DNA of 57,370 nucleotides from an uncultured Lachnobacterium sp. (lineage in GTDB: Bacteria > Bacillota > Clostridia > Lachnospirales > Lachnospiraceae). The stretch spans positions 1 through 57,370 of the forward strand of contig CALAST010000094.1 of NCBI GenBank assembly GCA_937889225.1, in the 5' to 3' direction. Made by a program: the position numbers and the translations under genes. Below, piece by piece: positions 6,560 through 14,290 of this stretch. Position 1 is the first letter of the stretch. Each line of letters begins with the position of its first letter. The notes beneath the pieces are model-generated. The model did not search any database. It saw only the letters and a list, made by a program, of their open reading frames with translations, and was not told where the DNA came from.

Positions 6560-7867
6560 ATGACTTACTTAGAAATTGAAAAGGTAACCGGCAGGGAAAT
6601 TTTAGACTCCAGAGGAAATCCGACAGTAGAAGCGGAAGTGACACTTGCAGATGGCACAAAAGCAAGAGGAACTGCACCAAGTGGGGCATCCACAGGAATT
6701 TTTGAAGCATTGGAGCTTCGAGATGGAGAACAGAACCGCTATCGTGGAAAAGGAGTAAAGAAAGCAGTACAAAATATCAATACCATAATTGCAGATACTA
6801 TCGTAGGAATGGATGCTTCGGATATTTATGCGATTGATAAAGCGATGATAAAGGCGGATGGAACGAAAGATAAGTCGCATTTAGGTGCAAATGCCATTTT
6901 AGCGGTATCCATAGCAACAGCAAGAGCAGCAGCAAATGCGTTGGAATTGCCATTGTATCGTTTTTTAGGTGGTGTTTCTGCGAATCGTCTCCCTGTTCCT
7001 ATGATGAATATCTTAAATGGTGGTGCTCATGCCTCTAATACGATTGATGTACAGGAATTTATGATTATGCCGGTTGGAGCTTGTTGTTTTAAGGAAGGGC
7101 TTCGTTGGTGTGCAGAGGTATTTCATACACTTGCTTCTATATTGAAAGAGAATGGTTTATCCGTAGCAGTAGGAGATGAAGGTGGTTTTGCACCGAATTT
7201 AAGCAGCGATGAAGAAGCGATTCAGTATATTATGGAAGCAATCAAAAAAGCCGGATACAAACCGGGAAAAGATTTTTATATTGCAATGGATGCAGCAGCA
7301 AGTGAATGGAAAGGTGAACAAAAAGGCGAATATAGATTGCCAAAAGCCGGAATAAGATTCACATCCGACACATTGATTGAACATTGGAAAATGTTAGTAG
7401 ACAAATACCCGATTATTTCGATTGAAGATGCATTGGATGAAGAAGATTGGGGGGGTTGGAAAAAGCTGACAAAAGAACTTGGTCATAAAATACAGCTTGT
7501 TGGAGATGATTTATTTGTAACGAATACGGAACGTCTTGCGATGGGGATTCGAAATCATTGTGGAAATAGTATTTTGATTAAGTTAAACCAGATTGGGACG
7601 GTGTCAGAAACATTAGAAGCCATTAAGATGGCACATAGGGCAGGATATACAGCGATTTCTTCTCATCGTTCCGGAGAAACGGAAGATACCACGATTGCAG
7701 ATTTGGCAGTTGCTTTAAATACAGGGCAGATTAAGACAGGTGCACCAAGTCGTTCCGAGCGTGTGGCAAAATATAATCAGCTTCTTCGGATTGAAGAAGA
7801 ACTTGGAGAAGCAGCAAGCTATCCAAGAATGGATGCGTTTCAGGTGCAGGCAGATTGTAATTGTTAA
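6560..7867 (+). CDS. eno: Enolase (phosphopyruvate hydratase)
   Basis: This 435-residue cytoplasmic glycolytic enzyme interconverts 2-phosphoglycerate and phosphoenolpyruvate. Family signatures visible are GREILDSRGNPTVEAEV at the N-terminus, SGASTGIFEALELRD, NGGAHASN, GDEGGFAP, SIEDALDEEDW and LIKLNQIGTV, followed by SHRSGETEDT. The active-site residues carried by these motifs are present. The start at 6560 is chosen because AAAAAGGAG lies 9 nt upstream. An earlier in-frame ATG at 6500 would add 20 unlike residues and has no ribosome binding site. It stands alone rather than with gap-pgk-tpi-pgm. A partial MITE-like copy lies in its leader. Confidence 0.98.
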   Translation: MTYLEIEKVTGREILDSRGNPTVEAEVTLADGTKARGTAPSGASTGIFEALELRDGEQNRYRGKGVKKAVQNINTIIADTIVGMDASDIYAIDKAMIKADGTKDKSHLGANAILAVSIATARAAANALELPLYRFLGGVSANRLPVPMMNILNGGAHASNTIDVQEFMIMPVGACCFKEGLRWCAEVFHTLASILKENGLSVAVGDEGGFAPNLSSDEEAIQYIMEAIKKAGYKPGKDFYIAMDAAASEWKGEQKGEYRLPKAGIRFTSDTLIEHWKMLVDKYPIISIEDALDEEDWGGWKKLTKELGHKIQLVGDDLFVTNTERLAMGIRNHCGNSILIKLNQIGTVSETLEAIKMAHRAGYTAISSHRSGETEDTTIADLAVALNTGQIKTGAPSRSERVAKYNQLLRIEEELGEAASYPRMDAFQVQADCNC

Positions 7868-7950
7868 TGTGACAATCATGTGAGTTTGATAAAAGGAAGA
7901 TTGTTTATCCTGCGTTTAACCTAGAGTTATTTAGAGTAAATAATAAAATA

Positions 7951-7995
7951 GACCTTGTAGATGGGAAAACTCCTTTTTACAAGGTCCTTTATTTT
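7951..7995. terminator. Terminator between eno and the convergent vanZ-like gene
   Basis: GACCTTGTA (7951-7959) pairs with TACAAGGTC (7978-7986). CTTTATTTTA follows on the plus strand. The minus side reads TATTTTATT, so it may serve both genes. Confidence 0.7.
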
Positions 7996-8065
7996 ATATG
8001 GGAACATAGTATCTGTTTTATTTATTGCAATGCATAATGCGAAGAATAGGAAATTAGTTACATTA

Positions 8066-9526
8066 TCACATGGCAGACACTTGTAAGATAAGACTATTCA
8101 TATCAGTACCATCTAACATAACTTCAAAATTATAAACCGGCTGATAAAATCCTTTTGTGTCAATTTGATAGGTGATTTCACAGGAAACGATTTTTGCTTT
8201 TAAAGGGAGGTTATGTTCAAAATAGCCGTTAGAAGAAAACTCCCCATTCATCAATTTTTCATACGCTTCCATAGGCGAAAGTATGGTTTCCGTTTTGTAT
8301 GGCTTATATTGCACTAAGTTGTTTTGAATTTCACAAATTGTATTTTCACTTGTATATTGGCATCGTAAAGTGCCGCCAAATTTTGTCTGATTTGTACGCT
8401 CTACTGTAAAGCTGTGCCAACCGTCTTTTTCATAAGCGAATATGGCATTTTCAGGAATGGAAATTCCATAAAATGCTAATGCCTCTCGAATAGTTGTTTC
8501 ATCTGCTTTTGCAGGTTCTGTCTCATCTATTGAGATTTCGTGGAAACGATAGCTTCCATCATAAAGAGAAACTTCTAAAAAATGACCGGAGGCATTATTC
8601 ATAAAATATGTTTCTTCATCATAATAGTGAATATTCATTCCATCCGCATGTCCGGCTCGCTCCATAAAAGCGTAACCAAATGCATCGCAGGTTTCTTTCG
8701 TAAGCGGTGTTGTTTGGCAAATGAGGACTTCGGGAGAGGTATCGCTTAAGTGTGTAGACAAAATCCATTCTACATTTGAGGTATTGATACGATACGTTGG
8801 TGCATAAGGCAGATTTCCATATTCTTTTACTTGATAGGCGATAAAAATTCCACCAATTACGGCAATTGTAGCGACAGGAACAACACTTGCTCCAATCAGT
8901 TTTTGGGTCATTTGTCGTGTCTCTTTTTTAAATGGAAGAATATCCTCGTGCGGATAGGAAAATGTATAGTATTCGATTTTGGGTGGTCGATTTTTTAAAG
9001 TAAGCAGAAATAGTATCATGCTATACCCAATGAAATTTCCAAGCGTATTCGTAAACAAGTCATCTACGTCGAAAAGCCCTCGTTTTAAAAAGGATTGTGC
9101 TAATTCAATGAAAAGGGATGTGCCAAATCCGGTGCTAAATGTGAGTAAAGGGTTTTCAAATTTTTTAGATAAGAGTGGAAGTAGGAATCCGAGTGGCACA
9201 AACATAGCAATATTTAAAAGCAAATTGAGCCAGCTTTTTATTGAAAAATTGTTCCACGCCTCTATCCATCCGGAAAAAAGATGAAAGTTAAATCCACCGC
9301 CATAACCACCACGTAAAATTGTTGCAGAAAGAAGTACGGCTATGTAGGCAACAAAGATTAAAAGCAGCAAAGTTTTTTTCATAGGGAAAGCCTTTGTTCC
9401 TTGATACTTAGCTTCAAAACGTTTTTTTGTAAAAAGCAATATTATACCGCAGAGAAGAACTGCAAATATTGCTAAAAACAGGGCATCTTTTAAGTGATTT
9501 AGTATAAAAATAATGAATTGGTTCAT
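8066..9526 (-). CDS. VanZ-like membrane protein with a large C-terminal extracytoplasmic domain
   Basis: This protein of 486 residues has several N-terminal membrane helices forming a VanZ domain. Typical segments are LLLNIAMFVPLGFLLPLL, then an IELAQ motif and DVDDLFTNTLGNFIGY. VanZ proteins modestly raise teicoplanin or lipoglycopeptide tolerance and probably act at the cell envelope. A further helix near residue 210 leads into about 250 residues that should lie outside the membrane and that I cannot assign to a family. The ATG at 9526 is preferred because AAGGAG lies upstream, though with a long 12-nt gap. A TTG at 9589 would add 21 residues. Most VanZ proteins are much shorter, so the added ectodomain is unusual. 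It is convergent with eno. Confidence 0.75.
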   Translation of the reverse strand: MNQFIIFILNHLKDALFLAIFAVLLCGIILLFTKKRFEAKYQGTKAFPMKKTLLLLIFVAYIAVLLSATILRGGYGGGFNFHLFSGWIEAWNNFSIKSWLNLLLNIAMFVPLGFLLPLLSKKFENPLLTFSTGFGTSLFIELAQSFLKRGLFDVDDLFTNTLGNFIGYSMILFLLTLKNRPPKIEYYTFSYPHEDILPFKKETRQMTQKLIGASVVPVATIAVIGGIFIAYQVKEYGNLPYAPTYRINTSNVEWILSTHLSDTSPEVLICQTTPLTKETCDAFGYAFMERAGHADGMNIHYYDEETYFMNNASGHFLEVSLYDGSYRFHEISIDETEPAKADETTIREALAFYGISIPENAIFAYEKDGWHSFTVERTNQTKFGGTLRCQYTSENTICEIQNNLVQYKPYKTETILSPMEAYEKLMNGEFSSNGYFEHNLPLKAKIVSCEITYQIDTKGFYQPVYNFEVMLDGTDMNSLILQVSAM

Positions 9527-9737
9527 GGTTTGAAGTATCTCCTTATCGTTTTTTGCAAATATGTTCTTAATATATTTTAGCCGAATCAAGAAAGCGGTTA
9601 TTCGGTTGTAACGTTATAAAAATAACATGGAAAGTATTGGATAAGCAACTCTTTTGGTGAATTTTAAGAATTTCTTAAGGCATTTTACAATAACGAAATT
9701 TACATCTTAAAATTAAGAATAATTTTGAAATTAGGAG

Positions 9738-9766
9738 TTGACAGTATAATTATCTTGATGTAGTAT
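9738..9766 (+). promoter_or_regulatory. Promoter of the hemolysin III gene
   Basis: TTGACA (9738-9743), a 17-nt spacer and TAGTAT (9761-9766) lie about 65 nt upstream of the start. The rest of the 306-bp gap between the vanZ-like and hlyIII genes is AT-rich with nothing else recognisable, apart from an AAGCGGTTATTCGGTT tract at 9590 that recurs at 24649. Confidence 0.65.
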
Positions 9767-9832
9767 TATACTATAAGAAGTGGTTTTGAAAACTACATTT
9801 AAAAGTTTGTGAAACTGAAAAGGAGGTTTATT

Positions 9833-10483
9833 ATGCAGATAACAATAAGAGAACCGGGAAGTGCAATTACGCATTGTATAGGGATGATGCTTGCAATATT
9901 TGCATCTGTGCCATTATTGATGAAAGCAGGGCTTTCTGAAAATGTATCTTGTATCGCTTCGTTTGCTATTTTTATAATTAGCATGGTTTTATTATATGGT
10001 GCAAGCACTTTGTATCATTCTGTAAATTTAAAAGGAAAAGCGTTGAAATTATTTAAGAAAATCGACCATATGATGATTTTTGTGTTAATTGCAGGTACTT
10101 ATACACCGGTATGTGTCATGGTTTTAGGCGGTAAAATGGGATATTCTCTACTGGCATTGGTGTGGGGAATTGCTATTGTGGGGATGATTATAAAAGCTTT
10201 TTGGGTTACTTGTCCGAAATGGTTTTCTTCCATGATATATATTGCAATGGGTTGGGTATGTGTTTTGGTGTTTAAACCATTGTGGAATGCAATGCCGCAT
10301 AGTGCATTTCTTTGGCTATTGGTTGGTGGCATTATCTATACAATTGGTGGCGTGATTTATGCTTTGAAATTGCCTGTGTTTAATGCAAAACATAAATATT
10401 TCGGAAGCCATGAAATTTTTCATTTGTTTGTAATGGGAGGAAGCATCTGTCACTTTATTTTCATGTATTTTTATGTGATATAA
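9833..10483 (+). CDS. Hemolysin III / PAQR-family membrane protein
   Basis: The protein has 216 residues and about seven membrane helices, the layout of the HlyIII (YqfA/YplQ) branch of the PAQR superfamily. Conserved polar residues sit in the expected places: YHS after helix 2, KIDHMMIFVLIAGTYTP in helix 3, and HEIFHLFVMGGSICHF near the C-terminus. These His and Asp residues form the probable metal site. The in vivo role of bacterial members is unclear; membrane lipid homeostasis or hydrolase activity is proposed, and haemolysis is shown for few. AAAAGGAGG lies just upstream of the chosen ATG; an in-frame start at 9809 would overlap that site. It is monocistronic, between its own promoter and a terminator. 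Confidence 0.92.
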   Translation: MQITIREPGSAITHCIGMMLAIFASVPLLMKAGLSENVSCIASFAIFIISMVLLYGASTLYHSVNLKGKALKLFKKIDHMMIFVLIAGTYTPVCVMVLGGKMGYSLLALVWGIAIVGMIIKAFWVTCPKWFSSMIYIAMGWVCVLVFKPLWNAMPHSAFLWLLVGGIIYTIGGVIYALKLPVFNAKHKYFGSHEIFHLFVMGGSICHFIFMYFYVI

Positions 10484-10565
10484 TGTGAACACTTAGTGAA
10501 TACGAGCGAAAGCGAAGTATGAACTTAGTGAGAACATATGCCCTTGTGGTATAATGTGAACACTT
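10475..10565 (+). repeat. 20-bp direct repeat spanning the hlyIII stop codon
   Basis: GTGATATAATGTGAACACTT (10475-10494) recurs with one change at 10546-10565. The 51 bp between carry a second short repeat (ACTTAGTGA). The first copy contains the hlyIII stop codon. Confidence 0.7.
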
Positions 10566-10581
10566 CCCCAAGGGATTTTAG

Positions 10582-10616
10582 AACTGTCTTATGAGAAATC
10601 ATAAGGCAGTTTTTTT
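10582..10616 (+). terminator. Terminator of the hemolysin III gene
   Basis: AACTGTCTTATGA pairs with TCATAAGGCAGTT (one G-T pair) around a GAAA loop, then seven T. This is a textbook intrinsic terminator. Confidence 0.9.
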
Positions 10617-10721
10617 GTGTATAAGTTAAGATATGACCTATTTTTAATAAGGATAAAAATTGATTTTTTGTAGCTTTTAATTAACGTGTTTCATTGTCAA
10701 ATTCGTGTTAATTAAGTCTTA

Positions 10722-10786
10722 TTGACAAAAAACTGTATTAATTGTATAATACAGTTAGGAAAAGTGTATTATACAATTAATACAGT
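10722..10786 (+). promoter_or_regulatory. Consensus promoter embedded in a perfect 22-bp inverted repeat operator
   Basis: TTGACA (10722-10727), a 17-nt spacer and TATAAT (10745-10750) match the vegetative consensus exactly. The -10 lies inside the left arm (10732-10753) of a perfect 22-bp inverted repeat; the right arm is 10765-10786, after an 11-bp spacer. Each arm contains TGTATTAATTGTATAATACA or its complement, itself nearly palindromic. The nearest regulator is the YtrA-type GntR at 11633, so autoregulation of the operon is likely. Between the operator and that gene lies the truncated copy at 10789-11523. Confidence 0.8.
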
Positions 10787-10788
10787 AA

Positions 10789-11523
10789 GGAAATATCGTA
10801 GATACCAGTCAAATTCCGGGCGGATATGGAATTTATAGCTTTACTTTTGATGAAAAAAAGGAAACTGTTGATACGGATAGTCTCAAAATGGTCTATCCGC
10901 TTAATCCAGACATTACATTTGTTTCTTTGGAAAAGGATGTAAAAGGAGAAAATATTCTGATGTTTACAGAAGAAGATGGACAATGTTATTTGACCGTTAT
11001 TGATATGAATACCATGGAAACCAAGCAGAAAATTGCTTATGCACCGGATTTGGAAGAAGATAAAACAAGATGTTATTGGATTTATGAGGATTTTATTATT
11101 GCACAGTATTTGTATGAAAAAGCGGTAGTGATTTCGATAGATGAAGCAGGTGTGTATCATGTGGAATTTACGATAGATGTGTCCGATGAACAAAAGGCGA
11201 GGATATCAAGTGAAGAAGAAATGGATTCACAAGAAGTAATCATAGATAAACAAACAATACATCCGCTGGAATGGATATCGAGTACGATGACATTTGACTG
11301 GAATGGGGAACAAATTCTGCTTAGTGATTCTTTAGTAGAAAAGACATACTATCGGGATAAATGTGGAATTTATTTAGCTGTATTTGATAAAAATGGGATG
11401 CAATATTATGGAGAATATACGTATAGTCTCGATACAGGAGAGGACACTAGTGATTATTATAATTACAACTGCAGACCAACGGATGCAGATAGTCTGATAG
11501 TAAGATGGAATAAAAATTTATAG
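10789..11523 (+). pseudogene. 5'-truncated paralog of the exported protein encoded at 14291-16042
   Basis: Directly after TAA (10786-10788) the frame stays open for 244 codons. It is clearly homologous to the last 270-280 residues of the 583-residue protein downstream: IPGGYGIYSF versus MPDGYGIYAF, DTDSLKMVYPL versus DADSLRNVYPL, FDWNGEQILLSDSL versus FNWNGKELVMCSSL. The N-terminal half, including signal and membrane anchor, is missing, and there is no start codon with a ribosome binding site at the junction. Similarity begins at the first two codons (Gly-Asn), right at the operator. A deletion inside an older tandem operon would explain this. An internal ATG at 10888 could give a 211-residue product, but nothing supports its use. 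No internal stop or frameshift is seen. Confidence 0.8.
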
Positions 11524-11632
11524 ATAGCTGGTTGTCTGTTGATGATGAATAGATTGTATGAAATATGCGTTCCTAGTATTTTTTTGCGAAGTAAGTTTAT
11601 AGAAAACATATATTTGGAAAGGAAGTGATGAA

Positions 11633-12004
11633 GTGATTTCATTTGAATATTTTGTGATGCAGGATGGAAGCCCTATCTATATGCAGATTCTGCTTTATAT
11701 TAAGCGTGGAATTATAGCAGGCATCATAAAAGATGGAGATGAGCTTCCATCAAGGCGTGTTTTATCTGCAACACTTGGGATTAATCCGAATACGGTGCAG
11801 AAAGCCTATAAACTTTTAGAGGAAGAAGGACTTATTGCATCGAGAGCAGGTGCAAAAAGCTATGTGGTGGTGACGGAGATGAAATGGAAAGAAATAAGAA
11901 CGGAACTTTTGGAAGATGATGCAAAAATAGCAGTAAATTCTTTAAAATTAATGGGAGTAAGTAAGGAAGAAGCCCATGCCTTAATTGAGAAATATTGGGA
12001 CTAA
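11633..12004 (+). CDS. GntR-family regulator, YtrA subfamily
   Basis: The 123-residue protein has an N-terminal winged helix. PIYMQILLYIKRGI, DGDELPSRRVLSATLGINPNTVQKAYKLLEEEGL is the GntR signature in two parts. A short C-terminal extension of about 50 residues follows, without a large effector domain, as in YtrA regulators that control neighbouring ABC transporter operons. The start is GTG at 11633 behind GGAAGTGATGAA. The gene heads a run of membrane and ATPase genes. The perfect inverted repeat at 10732-10786 is its likely operator, although a 3' gene fragment separates them. The effector is unknown; in related systems cell-wall-active compounds are inducers. Confidence 0.9.
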   Translation: MISFEYFVMQDGSPIYMQILLYIKRGIIAGIIKDGDELPSRRVLSATLGINPNTVQKAYKLLEEEGLIASRAGAKSYVVVTEMKWKEIRTELLEDDAKIAVNSLKLMGVSKEEAHALIEKYWD

Positions 12005-12005
12005 T

Positions 12006-12047
12006 TATGAGCAAGTAGTGAATGCGGATTGCGAATATCTGCTTGAT
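12006..12047 (+). repeat. Dispersed intergenic repeat, copy 2
   Basis: This is one of the best copies, with core GGATTGCGAATATCTGCTTG, beginning just after the gntR stop codon. The GCGGAT and ATCTGC segments can pair. Confidence 0.75.
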
Positions 12048-12083
12048 TTTATAGAGAAGTGCAAAAGTGGAGGTTAAAAAGAC

Positions 12084-12902
12084 ATGAAAAAATATACATC
12101 TGTTTTTAATATAATAACAAGAAGTTCCATTTATAAAATACTGGTGCTCTTAATTATAATGTCGGTTGTGGAAGTTGGATTATATACACATCAAATGAAT
12201 ACCATGTTAGAACGGTATGCACAGATGAGTGATAGGATGGACGATAAGCAGAATTATGAATCTGAGTTCATGCAAGAATCGGGAGAAACACAAAATGAAC
12301 AGAGTCTGCTTGTTACAATGGAAGATATGTTTCAGATTAGCCATACAACTAAAGTTTTTGCTATAACGTTTGTGTTAATTTCTATTCTTTTGTGTCTGAC
12401 AGGCTGCAATTTTGGAAGCCGGCAGGATTATATATGGAAGCGACTGCAAGTGAGTGAGAAAACGGTGTTTTTTATACAGGTATTATATAATTGTCTTATT
12501 CTGATATTGTTTGTGTCGGTACAGATTATTGTGGCATATGGATTATGCAATTACTATGTGTCCATTGTACCGGAAGGTGTTACAAATCAATCTATATTTT
12601 TAGCTTTTTATAGAAGCGTTTTTTTACATAGTATTCTTCCATTAGAGGCAAGTTTGAAGTGGCTAGCAAATATTTTGGTAATGTTGGCATTGGGATTTGC
12701 TACTGCAATGTTTCCATATAAACAGCGAAGACGAAAAATGTCGGTACATATGATTTTGATGTTAGGAGTTACATTAATGTTTTTCCTATCCGAATTAGGT
12801 GAATTTGAAACGAATGCGATGTTGATGCTTTGGTCTGTTTGTATGGCAGGTATTTGTTTGTGGCAGATATTACGGGACAAGGAGGGATTGCATGAAGGAT
12901 AA
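12084..12902 (+). CDS. ABC transporter membrane subunit (six predicted helices), family uncertain
   Basis: The 272-residue integral membrane protein starts with helix KILVLLIIMSVVEVGLY. A hydrophilic stretch of about 55 residues follows, then helices around residues 90, 130, 195, 220 and 245. I do not recognise a named family. Its place between a YtrA-type regulator and an ABC ATPase suggests an ABC-2-type permease subunit. The ribosome binding site is GGAGG, 10 nt before the ATG. The 3' end overlaps the next gene by 11 nt, indicating translational coupling. Substrate is unknown. Confidence 0.7.
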   Translation: MKKYTSVFNIITRSSIYKILVLLIIMSVVEVGLYTHQMNTMLERYAQMSDRMDDKQNYESEFMQESGETQNEQSLLVTMEDMFQISHTTKVFAITFVLISILLCLTGCNFGSRQDYIWKRLQVSEKTVFFIQVLYNCLILILFVSVQIIVAYGLCNYYVSIVPEGVTNQSIFLAFYRSVFLHSILPLEASLKWLANILVMLALGFATAMFPYKQRRRKMSVHMILMLGVTLMFFLSELGEFETNAMLMLWSVCMAGICLWQILRDKEGLHEG

Positions 12903-13362
12903 ATTAGCACGTATTACACCTCTTGGAATAAATTTAAATGGAGAAATTACCTTTTTTTCAGGAGTGTTGGCGTTCGGGATATTTGATAGCTTGTCAGTTT
13001 TGGGAACATATTTTTATGTGTTGGACGGATTTTATGCAACAGACAGAAGTGGAAATCGATATTTGCTTGAAAATCTGATTATGCCACCATTTGAAAATTT
13101 TGTAGATGACAGTTATAAGGGATTTATTGTTGCAATCATCTGTATGGCGGGGCTTGCGGGATACCATTATTTTTATTATTATCAGGAAAGTAAAGCTATT
13201 TATTTAATGAAACGTTTACCAAGAAAAAGCGAATTACATAAACGCTGTTTAGGTGTACCAATTGTTGGGAGTGTGGTGATTATAGTAACAGCAATATTTT
13301 TATATGTCGTATATTATGCAGTTTATCTGTTTATTACACCATCGCAATGTTTGATGTATTAA
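12892..13362 (+). CDS. Small membrane protein, probable second permease-type subunit
   Basis: This protein of 156 residues has about three membrane helices: residues 20-45, 80-100 (FIVAIICMAGLAGYHYF) and 120-145 (IVIVTAIFLYVVYYAVYLF). Between the first two is a loop of about 35 residues. A conserved-looking basic loop, MKRLPRKSELHKR, faces the cytoplasm and could contact the ATPase, as the KRLPRKRSEL-type loop does in related ABC-2 systems. The start overlaps the preceding gene. No family is recognised with certainty. Position argues that it works with the 12084 protein and the ATPase. Confidence 0.65.
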   Translation: MKDKLARITPLGINLNGEITFFSGVLAFGIFDSLSVLGTYFYVLDGFYATDRSGNRYLLENLIMPPFENFVDDSYKGFIVAIICMAGLAGYHYFYYYQESKAIYLMKRLPRKSELHKRCLGVPIVGSVVIIVTAIFLYVVYYAVYLFITPSQCLMY

Positions 13363-13440
13363 GTGAAGCAGGATGTAATAAATTGCAAGGATAATTTATA
13401 TACATAGAATTTTGTTATAAAACTAAGTAGGAAGTGGGTT

Positions 13441-13481
13441 ATGAGCAAGTAGCGAATGCAGATTGTGAATATCCGTTTGAC
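13441..13481 (+). repeat. Dispersed intergenic repeat, copy 3
   Basis: The core is GATTGTGAATATCCGTTTGA. It lies between the small membrane protein gene and the ATPase gene, inside the presumed operon. Confidence 0.7.
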
Positions 13482-13550
13482 ATAAGGAAAGATATGTATT
13501 TTTGTAGAAATTAAGTAATGAGAAAATAGCATAAATTGTGGGAGGAATAT

Positions 13551-14285
13551 ATGCTGGAATTGAAAAATGTAAGTAAGACATATTTAGGTAAAACAAAGGC
13601 TTTAGATAAAGTGAATTTATCATTGCCAAAAGGTGAAATCATAGGATTATTTGGGGAAAACGGTGCAGGAAAAACAACACTTATGAAGTGTATTTTAGGA
13701 TTTTGTAAGTATGAGGGAGAGATTCTTTTAGACGGTGCACTAATAACCACAAAAAATATTGCAAAAATTTCATTTGCGACAAGTGAACATTCTTTTTTTG
13801 GAAATTTAACTCCAAAACAGCATCAGGAGTTCTATAAGGAACATTTTCCAAATTTTTCAGATAAGCGTTTTCGTATATTGATGGAATTTTTTGAACTTCC
13901 GATGAACAAAGTGCTTCGCAGTTTTTCAACAGGACAGAAAAATCAATTTGAAGTGATTTTAGCACTTTGTCAAGGTGCGGAATATATTCTGATGGATGAG
14001 CCATTTGCAGGAAACGATGTCTTTAATCGGGAAGATTTTTATAAGGTATTGTTGGGAATTTTAGAACCGCATGAAACGGTACTGCTTTCTACACATTTGA
14101 TAGAAGAAGTGCAGGAATTTATCGGACGAGCGATTTTGATTCGCAAAGGTGAGATTGTTGGAGATGTTTCCATGTTGGAACTGGATGAAAAAGGCGAAGA
14201 TTTGATGGGATTTATCAAAAAGACGTATCATTATAGAGCTGACAGAGTCGGAAAGGCAATTAGCGAATTGGAATGGGAGGAGTGA
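13551..14285 (+). CDS. ABC transporter ATP-binding protein (YtrB-like)
   Basis: This 244-residue nucleotide-binding subunit has Walker A GENGAGKTT (residues about 34-42), a degenerate signature FSTGQKNQ in place of LSGGQ, and Walker B ILMDEPFAGND. The switch histidine is in STHLIEE. The start at 13551 follows GGGAGGAATAT; an upstream ATG at 13536 would overlap that site. This architecture is typical of YtrB/BcrA-type exporters encoded beside YtrA regulators. It probably powers the two membrane proteins upstream. The signature change is common in this subfamily and need not mean inactivity. Confidence 0.9.
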   Translation: MLELKNVSKTYLGKTKALDKVNLSLPKGEIIGLFGENGAGKTTLMKCILGFCKYEGEILLDGALITTKNIAKISFATSEHSFFGNLTPKQHQEFYKEHFPNFSDKRFRILMEFFELPMNKVLRSFSTGQKNQFEVILALCQGAEYILMDEPFAGNDVFNREDFYKVLLGILEPHETVLLSTHLIEEVQEFIGRAILIRKGEIVGDVSMLELDEKGEDLMGFIKKTYHYRADRVGKAISELEWEE

Positions 14286-14290
14286 AATGC

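Noticed and set aside
10888..11523. Treating the 211-codon frame from ATG 10888 as an intact gene
   Set aside because: Homology to the 14291 gene continues upstream of this ATG to 10789 with no start codon, so it is a truncated copy. The ATG has no ribosome binding site.
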